A stretch of 64,000 nt of DNA, from assembly GCF_021347895.1 (NCBI RefSeq), contig NC_067135.1, forward strand, positions 24,749,847-24,813,846, given 5' to 3'. The notes below the pieces were generated by a model. The model was not told where the DNA came from and searched no databases. It worked only from the letters and a program-made list of their open reading frames with translations. This stretch comes from Acanthochromis polyacanthus (taxonomy: Eukaryota; Chordata; Actinopteri; Pomacentridae). Positions 1-14,100 of the stretch are shown piece by piece; position 1 is the first letter of the stretch, and every line of letters starts with the position of its first letter. Made by a program: the position numbers and the translations under genes.

Positions 1-339
1 CTCTTTATATAATAGTCATGTCTATTTGATTGCACCAATGAAACTATGGTCTTTCCTTGTCTAAGCTTTTGGCCTATACTGTACATTTTGTTTCTACCCA
101 GAAGTCCAAAATATTACAGTAAATGTAAGATTTCAATAATGAAGTTATTTCTCATTGTTGATTGTTTTATTAATTGTCTGTTTTGTCTATAAAATGCCAG
201 TAAATGTTGAAAAAAGTTTCTCAGGAAGATAATCAGTCATAGAAGAGGAATAAACTGTAAAATATTTGGATTTAAGGAGCTTCAATCTGAGAACTTTCAC
301 TTTAAAAACCAACAAAAAAAGCCCAAATCGATTAGCTGG

Positions 340-505
340 TTGTTGTTGTGTAAATTCAGTGATGTCGAGGCAGACAGAGAAACTCAGATGACTTAGATTA
401 CCAGTAATGTTCACTGATGTCAGGAGAAGTGACACCAACAGAGCAGCAGAAAATGCAGGCACCAGTTCTGAGGATTCTCTCTGATCTCTGGGTTTATATT
501 GTGGC
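340..505 (-). pseudogene. leader-exon-like relic, Ig/TCR V-segment type
   Basis: Read on the minus strand: AATATAAA box (493-500), then GATCAGAGAGA, then a hydrophobic coding stretch (LVPAFSAALLVSLLLTS, about 416-466) followed by a GTGAAC donor (410-415). The start codon expected from the homologous copy at 44793 is missing. The resemblance to a TCR/Ig V leader exon is by layout only (TATA, short leader, donor). No V exon follows. Confidence 0.3.
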
Positions 506-548
506 TGGGAGAAGGTTAAATTTAGACTACAGACCAATATGGAGACAG

Positions 549-1012
549 CTAGTCTGCTTACAGCGTGGTGGTTAGCACTTTGCAGCTAGAACATCCCTGG
601 TTCACGTCCCGGCCTTCCTGGGATCTTTCTGATGGAGTTTGCATGTTCTCCTTGTACATGTGTGGGTTCTCTCCAGGTTCTGCAGCTTCCTCCCACAGTC
701 CAAAAACATGCCGAGGTTAACTGATGATTCTAAATTGTCTGTAGGTGTGAATGACAGAGTGATTGTTTGTCTCCATATGTAGACAGGTAACAACTGTTAC
801 CTGTCCAGGATCAATCAATCAATCGATTAAAGTTTATTTCTATCGCCCAAAGGGTGACCAATGTCACTTCACAGTGAAAAACAAGAGAATAACTTTAGAT
901 CAATACAGGAACTTCACCAGGACAAACAATCACACCCTCAGTCATCTGGAATAGACTCTAGCCCACCATGAACCAGATGAGGATTAAGTGAATATAGATA
1001 ATGGGTGGATAG
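549..1012 (+). repeat. tRNA-derived SINE (AFC-like), interrupted
   Basis: Starts with a tRNA-like head: box A region around gtggttagcac (563-575) and box B around ggttcacgtcc (599-609). The conserved body follows (gtttgcatgttctcc, cctcccacagtcc, aacatgccgaggtt, gtgaatgacagagtg), ending with ccagatgaggatta and ATGG-type repeats. This matches the AFC-type SINE consensus as I remember it. About 115 bases (about 812-930) are an unrelated insertion. Confidence 0.7.
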
Positions 1013-1125
1013 TCTGCTTAGTCACATCAGAATAGACAATATCTAAACTCCTGCAGCGTCTGAAGGCTGTTATAACCTTAGAAAGGGGAAAGAGTAATTT
1101 TTCCTTCACATTTCTGAAGTATTTT

Positions 1126-1800
1126 ACTAGGTTATTACTCCACCAAATAATATGATGGAGTCATGTGATGATCAGTTTACGTTTGTCCTTCTGTGAATCC
1201 TTCTGTCTGTTAGCAACATTACTCAAAAAGAGACGAACAGGTTTGGGTAAAACTTTCTTGGAAGGTCAGAAATGACAAAAGGACCAGGTGATTAGATTTT
1301 GGCAGTGATGCGGCTTATAGTCTTGATCCACGGATTTGTTAAAGATTTCTGTATCATTGTGAGACAGCGGCACGGCGTCACTGTAACCATGACAACAAGT
1401 GAACACTACATCATCTGTCTGCTGACGATCACATGATTGTGATCCTACTACAAATCGACCACTGTGGACTTATCAGGATTTATCTGTCAGAAATGACACA
1501 AGAAACAATTGATTAAATTGTAGGAGTGTTTCTGAGTCCCATCAACATCTACATATTTAGGTCACATGATTCAGTATCAGTACATAACGTACACATGCAT
1601 AAAACACGCATGTGCTCAGTGTAAAGTCATTGTGTTTGTGGGTACATCTATATTAAATGGACACATTCTATGTTGCTGTAATTTCTGATCATCAATAACT
1701 AATAAAAAAAACATGCTGCATTTCTGAAAATGCCATATGGGGGAATGGAGCAGCCTTGGAGGAGTACTGCGCTCTCTGAGTGCTTTTCTTGTATTAGATT
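1126..1800 (+). repeat. dispersed repeat, copy 1
   Basis: From about 1440 to 1790 this is clearly homologous to 10320-10650: both share gaacaattgattaaattgt, acatacacatgcataaaa-type blocks and the ending gggggaatggagcagcc ttggaggag. The upstream part (1126-1440) is probably the same element. Family not identified; no coding capacity seen. The rest of the first 2.1 kb holds no recognisable gene. Confidence 0.6.
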
Positions 1801-2103
1801 GTTTAGTAGTTTAATCATGCTGCTTTGAAGAACCTTCAGTCACACGTTCTGTAGTGTTTTTACAACTTTAACTGAGCTAAAACATCTGAGCATGTTTTAG
1901 CTCAGTTAATCCCCTCGGCAGCTGTTTCTGTCCATCTGATCCAACTACATTCAGATATTATCTTCTTGTTTCCTGGACACTGATTTCAGGTTGTTGCATT
2001 TCTGCCTCCTCTTAGAAAAACTACCGTGTTTTTTTTTTTTTATTCCAAACCGGGACGATAAAGACGCTTTGTTTTCTAACTTGTCCACCTTTTTGTGTTT
2101 CAG

Positions 2104-5100
2104 TTCCCTGGAGGCAGCGACAACTACCTGACGATCTCTGGGTCTGGTCATCCCTTCCTGTCCTCCTCAGAGGTACAACGTCTTTACGCCGTTATTAATC
2201 ATTGTCATCAGGACCTCAGATTTCTGTTACATGCACACTTTGCCATCCATCCCATGAGGCGATCAGACGTCGATTTATGTTCCTGAATGATCAATATTTG
2301 GTCTACATTTCCAACAATCCTTAAAGATTTGTGCAATAACTGGACGAGTGAAGAGTCTCTGCTGCTCAGTTAAAAGATATTTCACTCTTAATTCAAAGGA
2401 ATTGGTTGTTAAACAGACGAATTGAAGACAAATGAAGTGAAACATGAACTTTAATGGACATTTAGCTGTCGTTAAAGCCTCTCTTTTCCAGCCTTTTTGC
2501 CTCCAGGCCCATTGACATGAAGCAATATCTACTTGGAATCCCTTTATGAAAGATTTAACCAAGATTTTACCTTTAGTTTTGTCTTATTTCAGTCGTTTCT
2601 AAAGGCTTTAAGAGGTAAAATTGCCCAGTAATTCTAGAAAATCAGCTACGAAAACCTCCTCTGAGTGTCTTTTTGGGGGTAGTTAAGTGGATTTGCCACT
2701 TGTGAGCATCTTTTCTCTGGCAGCAGGCTGAGTATTCTGTCATGCACACATTTAAGAGAGTCTTTGATGATTCAGAAAACGCCCTCAGCGCATCGATGAG
2801 TGTCCTTAAGCGACCCTTTGAGCGTTTCAAGGATGACTTTCAGAGGCTGTGACTTAAAGCAAGACGGCAAATGATGTTCTTTAGCGCCACACAGCCATGT
2901 TAATGTTTGATTCCTTTCCAGCTTTCATAAGTTCTAAATGATGTGTGAGTCACGCAAAATATGGCCTTTCTGCTCTATGTATGGATTCTTTAATGCACAT
3001 AAAAGCGCTTTTAGTTCCTCAGACATGAGCCATGACGTCTGTGATCTACTTCAACGTGCACTTACTGGCATACTCACATTTTTTAGCGTTCCACTAAACC
3101 CATTGACCTCTTCAACCTCGCTGGATCCGCTGGTGGAGTATGAACTATTTATAAATACTTTATTTGTTTCACACACCTCCTGCTCCGATTCCTCTCTCAT
3201 GATGCTGCAGTTTACTGTCATCGATCAGAATTTAGGACGCTGCTCATCCAAGGTGTCGAGTGACGGGAAGACTCGATGGTTCCGTTGAGCTTCTGTCCGA
3301 CTTTTCAGTTTATCTTTGTTGTTGTTTTGCCTTCAGAATAGACAGCTGTAATTATGCAAACCCTACACAGAACTGTTTCATATGTAGCTTTAAATGTTGT
3401 CAAACTGCTGGTCTAAGGCTTCGGTGGTGGATTTGTGCTCATACTTCTCATTGCAACGCTCATGTTTCCTATTCAGCTTTCAGCTCAGTGTGCAGGTTTG
3501 ACTGATTTTTAATGTATTTTTCATGCAGTAGCCAGTTTAGCTTGACAAACTACGCCGCCTCGCTGCATCTGGTATCACAACTGGCATCTGGTTCAGTTAA
3601 CCTGAGTTCTGTTTTCTTGTTAAAATATTAGCATACTGATAGAAAAGAGGCAGGGTTTCCACTTGGTCCCATCAACATCAATGGAGTCATGAATAGTCAT
3701 AAAGTCATAATAAAATTGTGCATTGTAGCAGCAACAAGTGATGTTAACAGACGCTAAACACACGCAGTGGCCCTGTTTATTAGGTTTGTTCTTGATTGTA
3801 TACCTGTTTAAGGGCCACTGTATGCTACAAGATTATTCCAATATATGATTTTTTTCCATATTGTTGATATATTGGCTGATATTATTCATATATATGTGCA
3901 GTTTAACTTCCCACCAACGTATTTCACAAACTAGTCAACAACTTTCCGTGAAGACGGTTCTCGACTCCGCACTGCTGTAGGCTCTGCTACATGTGCTACA
4001 ATCAGTATTATAAACAGTGGCGCTGCAGTTGCTCTACTGAACCTCTCTAACCATCTTTTTCTGCAGTATGTTCTCCAAATAAGCCTAAAGTTTTGATATT
4101 GATGCATATTGGACAACGTATACACCAATACTGTAATCTGAATACAACAACAAAATGTAGATGTATGTTAGATAATGAACAGGCATTGAAAATAAGTGCA
4201 TAAATTATGTCCCAGCCACAGTCTTGTAGGAATATGGTCTGATTGGCCAGCAGTTAGGCTCCAGGCAGGTTTTTATTGGATCATCTGAGGTTGTGCACCA
4301 CAGTTACCATGGTGATCCACAAGGGTTAACATGAACCAGCTCTGTGATACCAGAAAACCAGCCCGAACACCCAATTTTTGTGCTCGTGGCTTCTGAAGAC
4401 TGAAACGGAAAGAACTGAAAATACTTAAATAAGCCTTCTGAATAACTTCTGTCCAGTATAGTGAAAGTTGTTTGTTTAGGAAAGCTGAATTACTCATCAT
4501 TCTCTAACTCTTTAGTGGCTCTCTTTCCCTCCTCCTCCAATGGTCGTTGGCTTGTTTCCTTAATTTGTCCCGTCTGTCCTCTTCTGTCCCCGCTCTTACT
4601 TTCCATCTCTGCCTCCTTCAGACGTTCCACACGCCCAGCCTCGGCGATGAAGAGTTCGAGATCCCTCCCATTTCTCTGGACCCGGACTCGGCCCTCACCG
4701 TGTCCGACGTGGTGTCCCATTTCGGGGAGCTGTCAGACACCGGCCCCTCCGACAGTGTGGTGGTACCTGGGAACGCCGTGGTGGAAGGGGACGATCCCTC
4801 CTTCGCCTCCACCTTCGTCAGCGCTCCATCACAGGGGCTGGAACACCTAAGTCTGGGGGTCATGAACCAGTCGGCAGGAAGCGCTCTGTTGGGATCGTCA
4901 CTGGGGATGGTGAGTACGAGACGCTCTGAAGGTATCTCAGCGTTACTCACCAGTTTGACTCGCTGTCTTCTCGGGTCATTCCATGTCACCTCAGCAAAGG
5001 TGGTTGGTGGACCACTTCAGAATCTGTTGAAGCTTTGTAGGAATGATCTTTGGTATCTCAAATTGACATCTGCCCATTTTTTAGCTGAAATTCCAACAAT

Positions 5101-8100
5101 TTGTCACCCAATGGAAATCATTCACAAGTTGGAAATTGAACGAGATGCCACTTTGAGATGTCCATATCTCTTGAAGTTTACGTCCTGGAGTCTTCACATT
5201 TTCAAGTGATGTTCAGAAATGGTAAAATTCTGGCAAACAAGCCTCAGTTCTGTGCTTAAGGCCTCTCAGATGCAGAATTTTTTGCAAATAATGTGGATTT
5301 TCCAAAAATTACAACATTTCTCTCAGACGTACAATCTATTTGATCAGTGTTATTGTGAGGACACTGTCTGAATGACTATCAATGCTTAAAAAGTGTTCAT
5401 ATGTTAGTAAAATTGGGAATTATGGCCAATCAACGATGGCATAATTAAAAGAATTTCCAAATCACCAGATCGACATCTTGAATCATGTGTAGGCTGATGA
5501 AATTTGGGATAGTAAGAGATGGAAGTAACATCTACTTGTGTGCCAAGTTTGAAAATCCTTCCATGTTGTCTTCAAGCTGAAATATTTCATCAGTTTAACC
5601 AAATAATTCAACACATTGATTCTTTTTTCCAGGATCTCGGTCACCCCATTGGCTCTCAGTTCAGCAGCTCGTCCCCAGTGACCATTGACGTCAGTGACAT
5701 GGGCCAGAGCTTACTGGGGTCCAACCAGCTGACCACTATCGACCAATCAGAGCTTAGTGCTCAACTGGGACTCGGCCTGGGAGGCGGGAACATACTGCAG
5801 CGACCCCAGTCGCCCGAAAACCCTTTGTCGGCTACAGCGTCGCCCACCAGCTCACTACAGGACGACGACATGGACGACTTCAGAAGGGTGAGTCACAGTA
5901 GTCATATCAATGGGACCAATATTGGTATCGGCACATACTCAGTAATTTCTTTACATCTGTTTAACCCTTTAAGCTTCAGTCAATTCCAGCCGTTTTCAGT
6001 ACAAAAAATCGCTAATATTCTATTTTTAAATAAAAAAAATTACGAAAAATACGGGGAATATTGGACGCGCATCGGGAGGTGCATTTCCTTGAAAACGACC
6101 GATTCGGGGATTTTATACCGACTTCAGGACATGTTTTGGACAAAATAGTTTACTGGCTTGTGTCATCTGATGTAAAAGGTTGGATTATGGCCGTTTTTTG
6201 TGGAATCTTTTTTTTTGTGTGTAATAATAAACCCGGAAATGTGAGTCGCGCTGTGTGCTTTGAAGCCGTGTATAGAGAACGGATGGATGGATATTTGTTT
6301 TTGTCGGACAAATGTGTTTTTCTCACCCGCTGTGGTAATCGCATCTGAAAGTGGTTTATACCGGCGGATTCATGAGAATCTAAGCTTTCCATCGGTGTAT
6401 AGTGTTTGTATAATCGCGTTTGCACCCGTCGGACATTCTTGAAATTCCTATGCAAATTAGTAGGTGTACCGCCGGCGGTACACTGAAGCTTAAAGGGTTA
6501 AACACGAAAACACTGTATAAACAGCCGTCTTTTGTCTGGGACATACGCCTCATTTCCGCAAGGTTCTGTGTTTATATACAAATCAACGAGAACTCCACTG
6601 ATTCCCATGAGAGCCTCTGTGATTTTTACTGTGTCTGTGAAAAATTTAAGCTTTTGCAGTGAGTTCCAGAGAGTTGAGGAAAAGGAACTAGCTAAAAGGC
6701 TAGTCAGCTGTTTGATGGCATGCACAGTGAAATTGTGAAAATATTTAATTACAAAAACTCTAGTTTAGCTAGTTTAAGTCATGCTAGGTGAGTGTTAGTT
6801 CATACATCATGGAGAAAAATATTTTACTGAGCTGGCTTTGCATTTGGCAGCTCAACCTCCTCCCGTGTTTTATTTTTTGGCCCTGTGTTAGTGGCAATAA
6901 TGCTTAATGCACATCATCTATGAAACTGGGTGGTAAAACATGATCTTGAGGCTGTGGTGAAGTTTCCATCCACGAGTAATGAAATGCATTTCCTTGGGTT
7001 AAGCACCAGGGGGCACAATTACAGATGTACAGACAAAGCAAAACTATATACTTCAACCCAACATAATCTATCACTTTCTTGCTGGTCTGATGTCAATAAG
7101 CATCATACAAGTCTCTGTCATGGTGCTCCTTTTCAGCTAAACTCCTCTAATGCTCACCAACACAGAACTGCCCGCCTCCTGTATCGTATTAACAGTAAGA
7201 TGGTGGCGCAAGGAGGTACTACAGCCAATCTACAATACTTGAAGTGTGTATTATCTTGGAAAATGCTATTGGGTGTCACCACATACTAAATATGAAATGT
7301 CCCCCGTCCAATCAGAGCGTCCTCGTTGAGTCTCCAGTCTCTCTGGCGGTCTCCCCTGGTGTCATCTCCCTGGACCCCTCCCTGTCCGATGCCCCTCTAT
7401 CAGCCCCAACATCCAGTGTCTCCTCGGCGGTCGGACGGAAAGGAGGTCCAGGAGGAGGCAAGAAGGGCAAGAAGAAGAAAGACCCTAATGAGCCTCAGAA
7501 ACCTGTGTCGGCCTACGCTTTGTTCTTCAGGGACACACAGGCAGCTATCAAGGGCCAGAATCCCAATGCTACGTTTGGAGAGGTTTCCAAGATAGTGGCC
7601 TCGATGTGGGACAGTCTGGGAGAGGAACAGAAACAGGTACGACTCTTGACATTGTTGTAGAAAAATGTGAATTTATTTTACTTTAATGTGAAAGTGTAAG
7701 ATTGTAATCACAGATACGATGCTTTCATAAGGGTCATTCTTTGTCAACTCAGTGAGATTAGAGGAAGTCAGTTGCTGGACCATCTCAGAATCTTGTGAAA
7801 CTTTGTAGGAATGATCTTTGGAATTGAAAAATTACATCTGCTAATGTTTTAGCTGAAATTCCAACATTTTCATGATTTGTCAGCCAATGGAAATTTTCAT
7901 TGGGTCCCACTGGAAATTTAACAAGATGTCAGTTTCAGATGTCCTTATCTCTTGAAATTTTTGTCCTGGAGTCTTCACATTCGCAGCACATGTTCAGAAG
8001 TCTCTGGTGATTGGGGAGAATGCATCAAATTCTGGCAAACAAGCCTCAGTTTTGTGCTTAAGACCTTTCAGATTGAGGGTCTGTTCAAACATCGCAAATA

Positions 8101-11100
8101 AAGTGGATTTTCCAAAAATGACGAAGAATATATCTGTAATACATAGGATCCATTTGATCAATGTTATTCTAAGAATACTGTCTGAATGGCTTTACCAGTG
8201 TGTAGAAAGCTTTCATGTTAGTTCAAGTGGGAGTTATGGGCAATCAAAGTGGACACAGGTAAAAAAGAAATCCAAACGGCCAGGCTAACCCAACATCTTG
8301 AATCATGTGTAGGTTGATAAAATTTGGAAAAGTAAGAGATGGAAGTACTTGTGCGGCAAATTTCCGTAACCTCCCATGTAGTCTTCAAGCTGAAATATTT
8401 CATCTATTTAACCAAATAATTCAACTCGTTGATTGAAAAAGGCAACTTGATTCCTTTCTTTATTAAGAAGGATTTGAACCTTTCACCATTGGGTGACAAA
8501 TAGTGAAGATGTTGGATCTTCTGAACATTTCTTGAAAACTTGAAGACTCCAGGATGTGAACTTCACGAGATGTGGATGTCTTAAAGTGGCATCTTGTTCA
8601 ATTTCCAACTCGCGAGGGATTTATTGAAACTTTCCTTTGGTTGAAAAATGATGAAAATGTTGGATTTCAGCTAAAAATGGGCAGACGTCAGTTTGAGATA
8701 CTGAAGATCATTCTTAAAAAGTTTCAATAGATTCTTAGATGGTACAGCAACCACCTTTTCAAAGTTGACAACTGAGTGTTGCAATGAGCTAAAGCAAGAT
8801 ATGGGGCATTAAAGTACTGCACAAAACATGTTTTCAGTAAGATACAGCCACTGCTTTCTTTTTTTCAGGTTTACAAGAGGAAAAATGAAGCGGCAAAGAA
8901 GGATTACTTGAAGGCGCTGGCAGAGTACCGGGACGGCCAGAATTCTCAGGTGAGTAAAACTTGGCAGCTGTAGTCGATCGAAACAACGGCCGCTGCACTT
9001 CTGCTTACAGTGACTGAATTTCTATCGACTTTCAGAAACCACAACAAAGCTGATTTGAGAAAGTCACCTAAATACTCTTGCATCTTATACTGGTTGACCA
9101 AATAGGAGATTTCTGATTTTAGAGAATGATGAGAACCTGCATAAGCCGTGTAAATAAACTATGGGCTCATGTTGGTAACTGGAACTTTAAAAACCCTACA
9201 CAGGGTTTGATGACATCTAAAACACACATGGTAGCATTTTGGTTTATTTGCGTGGTGGATCGTGCAGCATGTGGGCGGTCTGTGTTTGTTTTGGACCTAA
9301 AGTTGCCGATCCGTGTTTGGAATTTTCCGTTTGTTGTGGCTGCAGACTGTTTACATGAACATTAAAAGTGTCCTCAGAGGGAGCGCCCGTCTTTCATCTA
9401 ATCCAACTTTCGATGCCAAAACACGCTTTGTAGGGGTTCGCTAACTCAACCAACGCTGCTGTTACTGTTCACAGATGTCTGCTCCTAAAAGACTGGCATG
9501 TGATTAGCTTTGTTACTGGATTGTGATCATACTTAATGTCTTATTGGGGAAAGACTTCCATCACTGGTGCCGCCTAGTCCTGTTTCTGGTTTTCAAACGG
9601 CACAGCAGGTAATTAAAGACTGGTGGTCCATGTTGTAAAGTCTGGGATGCTTTCTGACACCACAGGAACCAGTAAACTTTGTCTGGATGCCATTTATACA
9701 CAGCAGAGCATCACCTTTAACCCTCTGAACCCCAAAACTGGGTTTGACAAACTTATTTTGGGTTTTATCGTAGCCAAAAATCATTGAATTTTCTTACTTT
9801 CTGACATTCTTTGAACATATAATGTGCGACGTGTAGTTTTGTCAGGAAAAATAGCCCCGAATTAGCTTAAAATTGCAATTGAAGGCAATTGAAATTTCCT
9901 TCATTGCATCAAATCCGATTAAAAGCCCAAAAAATTAAGGAAAGATACTACAGGTGAATATGATGTCATTTTTTAGTAACTGAGATCACTATAAAACCTC
10001 CTTTTGGTCACGTTTCAACTGTTTCCATTGAGGGCGGGACTTTATATTGCAGTGAAAAATTAAACACAGTGAAGAGAAGAGCAGAAACTAGTCAGTGCTC
10101 AGAGAGTAAATAATATTTATGTTCTGTATGTAGAATATTATAGCACAGCCACCGGGCTGCGCAGAAAGAATAAAAACTTTTATTTTATTTCAGGCTGAGA
10201 CCACAGGGTGTTTTATTTTGAAAAATGACTATATTGTCTTCCGGTGTCTTCCATCTATTATTGTTAAATGAAGCTTTCAATCTGCCAAAATAGAAAACAA
10301 ACGTCTCTGGAGAGCTACCTGCTACAAATCCACTGCTGAGGACTTATCGATACTTATCCATCGGAAATGATACAAGGAACAATTGATTAAATTGTGGGGG
10401 TGGTTCTGAGTCACTTCCCGCTGCCCCCATATTTAGGCCACGCAATTCGGTATCTGTACATAACATACACATGCATAAAATACGCCTGTGCTCAGCGTAA
10501 GGTCATTTTGTTTGTGGGTACATCTATATTATAAACGGACACATTCTATGTTGCTGTGATTTCTGATCATCAATAACTAATAAACAAATGCTGCAGTACT
10601 GACATATGGGGGAATGGAGCAGCCTTGGAGGAGGACTGCGCGCTCTGAGGGTGTTTCTGTGATGACTGATCTGTAGAAAATCGACTTGTTTGATACTGTT
10701 CTATGATAAATAAACAACTGGAGAGCGATGATGATCAGATGATGTGTTAACGTTCTCATCTTGTTCGTTGTGTTTTCTCTTCAGGCTCCCATTGAGGTGA
10801 TGGACACCTCCCCATCACCTCCTCCTCCTCCACCTCCTGTCGTCACCGCCTCACCGGCCGCCGGCCCCGCCACTCGCCCCACCAGGTCCCAGCACTACAA
10901 CCCCGAGGAGAACACCATCACCAACATCTGCACCTCCAACATCATCCTGGATCTGCCTCAGGTCACCACACGCTCCCGCACCGGCGCCATCAAGCCCCAG
11001 CCTCCGCCCGCCGCCCCCAACCCCCCCACCGTCACCAAGATCATCATCAAGCAGACGCCGCTGCCCTCCGGCGGCGTGTCCGTCACGGCGACGCCCGCCT

Positions 11101-14100
11101 CCTCGCCACGCCAGCCACCGCCGCTGCAGCAGATGCAGAGCACGCCACCTCCACCTCGGCTGCAGCAGATGGTCCACGCCCAGGCTCCGCCCCCTCTGCA
11201 GGCCAAGCCTCGAGGCGGAGGCGCCACCGCCGCCACCGCTCCTCCTCCGCTGCAGATAAAGGTCGTCCCGTCATCGCGCCAGGCGGATTCCAGCGCGCCG
11301 ATCATCGTGACGTCAGCCGGCGAAGCAGCAACGTCGTCCTCGGCTCTGAAGGTGGAGGTCGGACAGACGGCGGGCGTGGTGGCGGCTGGAGAGGAAGTAG
11401 CAGAAGGAGAGGACGGGGTGAGCAATTTGATTTAGTCTGAACCATCAGGAAGCAGATCAGAAGCCAGTGTCCTCCCAAGCCCAGATAGACGTCGTGTCAG
11501 GAAGGACAGCTGACGTTAAACCTGTAAATCAGCAAGAATGAAAGGAAAGATGTAGAAAAGCCATGTTGTCTGGTTTAGAGACAGGAGGCAGAGCTGGAGG
11601 GAGCAGAGGATGGATAGGATCAGGAATGAGGACATCAGGGGGATGTTAGATGTTCTGGAGATGAAGCCACAGAGGAGGGATGTTGAATATGTCGGTAGAA
11701 GGATGCTGAGGTCTAAACTAGAGTCCTAAAGGAGGTTTATGGACAGAGAAGTAAAGAGAAGGAGGACATGAAGGATGCAGAGGACAGGGTTAGATGGAAG
11801 CAGGTGATTCACTGTGGAGGGAAACGAAGAAGAATCAGGAAGCAGATCAACCACAGCTTTCTAAATACATAAAACTTAACATTATTCTGTATAACATGGA
11901 GGTTTGTTTTAGGGTGGTGTCTGAGGAGTTACAGCCTTCACACTATTACAGACTCTACACTCACATTTATACGTCACAACAACGCTACAAGAGTAACTTT
12001 ATATTTAAATCTTTATACTACAGGTTGCATATATTGTCTGTTCCTGTTTTATTCATGCTGTTACTGTGTACCAGCTGGATCAGGCACACAAAACCTGTCA
12101 TAACTAGACGTTAGTTTGGTGTTAAACATGTGTCTGTGAACGTCTCTCAGATGGAGGTGGAGGTGACCGTCGCTCCGGGTCACAGTGTGACTTCTGCTTC
12201 AAACCCCAGCATCTGTGTTCGTGCCGGCTGCACCAATCCGGCCGTGGAGAGCAAAGACTGGGACAAGGAGTACTGTAGCAACGAGTGTGTCGCCACACAC
12301 TGCAGGTATTAAAGCAGCCGTCAGACGCCTGGTGTAGGTTGGAAGTGTTTCTGCTGGTTCCTAAAAAGAGCTGCTTGTTTAAAACCATCTCAGTTCGATT
12401 CTACAGAACTTGCTAACTTCTCGCTAACACGGCTTCCGTTTTGCTGCCCGCATAAAAGTCAAAACTCTTGACACTTGCCTACAAAACTGGAATGAAAACA
12501 GCTCCTTCCTACCTGATCTTTATCATTTAACAACAGGACTGCCACCTTAGTACAGGGGCCACATACAGAACAAACTGATCAGTAAAATCAGACCATAACA
12601 ACCTAGAAATAACTTTGCTTCAGTGAAAAAAAAGTGCAATTCACTTTTTTGGCTCTTTTTTTTTTTTTTTGGCTCATTTTTGGCATTTTGTTTCTCACTT
12701 CTGTCATTTTGTGTCTCAGTTTTGTAATACATTGTCTTGTTTTTTTGTTTTTTGTCTTTTTTAAAGTAAAATACTATATCATTCAGTTCCAGATAGCCTT
12801 GAATAAATGTTTTGTGTCTTTGTAGAAACTCTGTGATCTGTAAATTGTAATTATAAATGATAAACTGAGGCAGAATGTTGTTGAAATTGAGCTTATTTTT
12901 CTTAAGAAATTTCAGGTTGTTCATGATGTTTTGTAAAAAGATAATTCATTAAATGCGAACATTTTTTTGACTGTACTTTTTGCACTAAAAGAAAGGAAAA
13001 ATTCTGACTTATTTATAGGTTAATATTCTCTGATTCACTGGAGATCAAATTGGGCTGAATGTGGCCTTTTGAACTAGAATGAGTTTGACACCTGTGATCT
13101 AAGAGTTTGTTCCGACCACATCTGTTCCTAGAAGATGATGGTTCTCCACTATCCTTCAGGTTTTAGTAATGCTTTGGACGGTTCTCAGCCTGATTTCAGT
13201 AGTTTCTAGGGCTGGCCCGAATAGTGGGTTGTGGCCTCCGAATATTCGGGCCCTATTAAAGACGAATATCCGGATATTCGTTCCGCCGCGTAACGTCCGA
13301 CTGGGGCAGGGGGGTGTTTGCGCGCGGCGGCAGCGGAGACGGCCTGAATATTTGGATCCGTTCGTGTGGTTCGTGCGGCAGCGCGGCAGCGGGGACGGCC
13401 CGAATAGTCGGATCTGTTAGTCTGGTCTCCCGGGTCCACATTTTGCCCTCATTTAGTCTTTAGTTAAACTGAAGAATTCCCAAACACCGGTCTTCAGCAT
13501 CTTGTCTTGTGTTTATGCAACGAAGTGAAGCGTGACTTCAGAGTCTGCAGCCACCCGGCCATTCGGGTGGTGTTTACAAACACGAATGGAGGAGCCGAAA
13601 GGAGCCGAAATGAGCCGAAGAACACGACGGAATGAGCCGAAATGGGCCGAAGGCGCAGGAAAGAGGCGAGCTCCGAATATTTTTGTCTGGGGGAGGAGGG
13701 GGTGTATATGTTATAGACATATGTGTATATGTTTATGTGATCACAGAACGAGATGAGCCGATGTGGGCAGAAGGCGGAGGGAAGACAGTGCATATTCTGT
13801 CCGCCCGGTAACGTCCGACGGCGGGCGCGAATATTCGGATACCAAATTAATATCCGGATAGTGCCGTAGCGAATGAATATTCGGATATTCGGGATATTCG
13901 GGTCCAGCCCTAGTAGTTTCATCTCCTTAGTTGTTCTCTTTGCTTGATCCAGGCCAATAATTTGAGCCTTCTGAAGCAGATTAACATCCTTTCTACGACC
14001 ACAGGATACGTCTTAAGTTTCATATTCATCACAGCAGTAATTATGCAGTGGAGGCTCTTACCTATTTGTTAGTTAAATCCAGGTGGTGACTTTTTTTTGG

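Noticed and set aside
187..537. 116-codon minus-strand frame as a full gene
   Set aside because: It has no proper start codon for the leader-like part, and the homology to 44755-44960 covers both its promoter-like and intron-like parts, so it reads across a presumed intron.
10851..11425. Long minus-strand frames opposite TOX4 exon 10785-11417
   Set aside because: Caused by GC-rich Pro/Gln codons of the TOX4 exon; low-complexity Gly/Arg/Ala output and no start context or homology.
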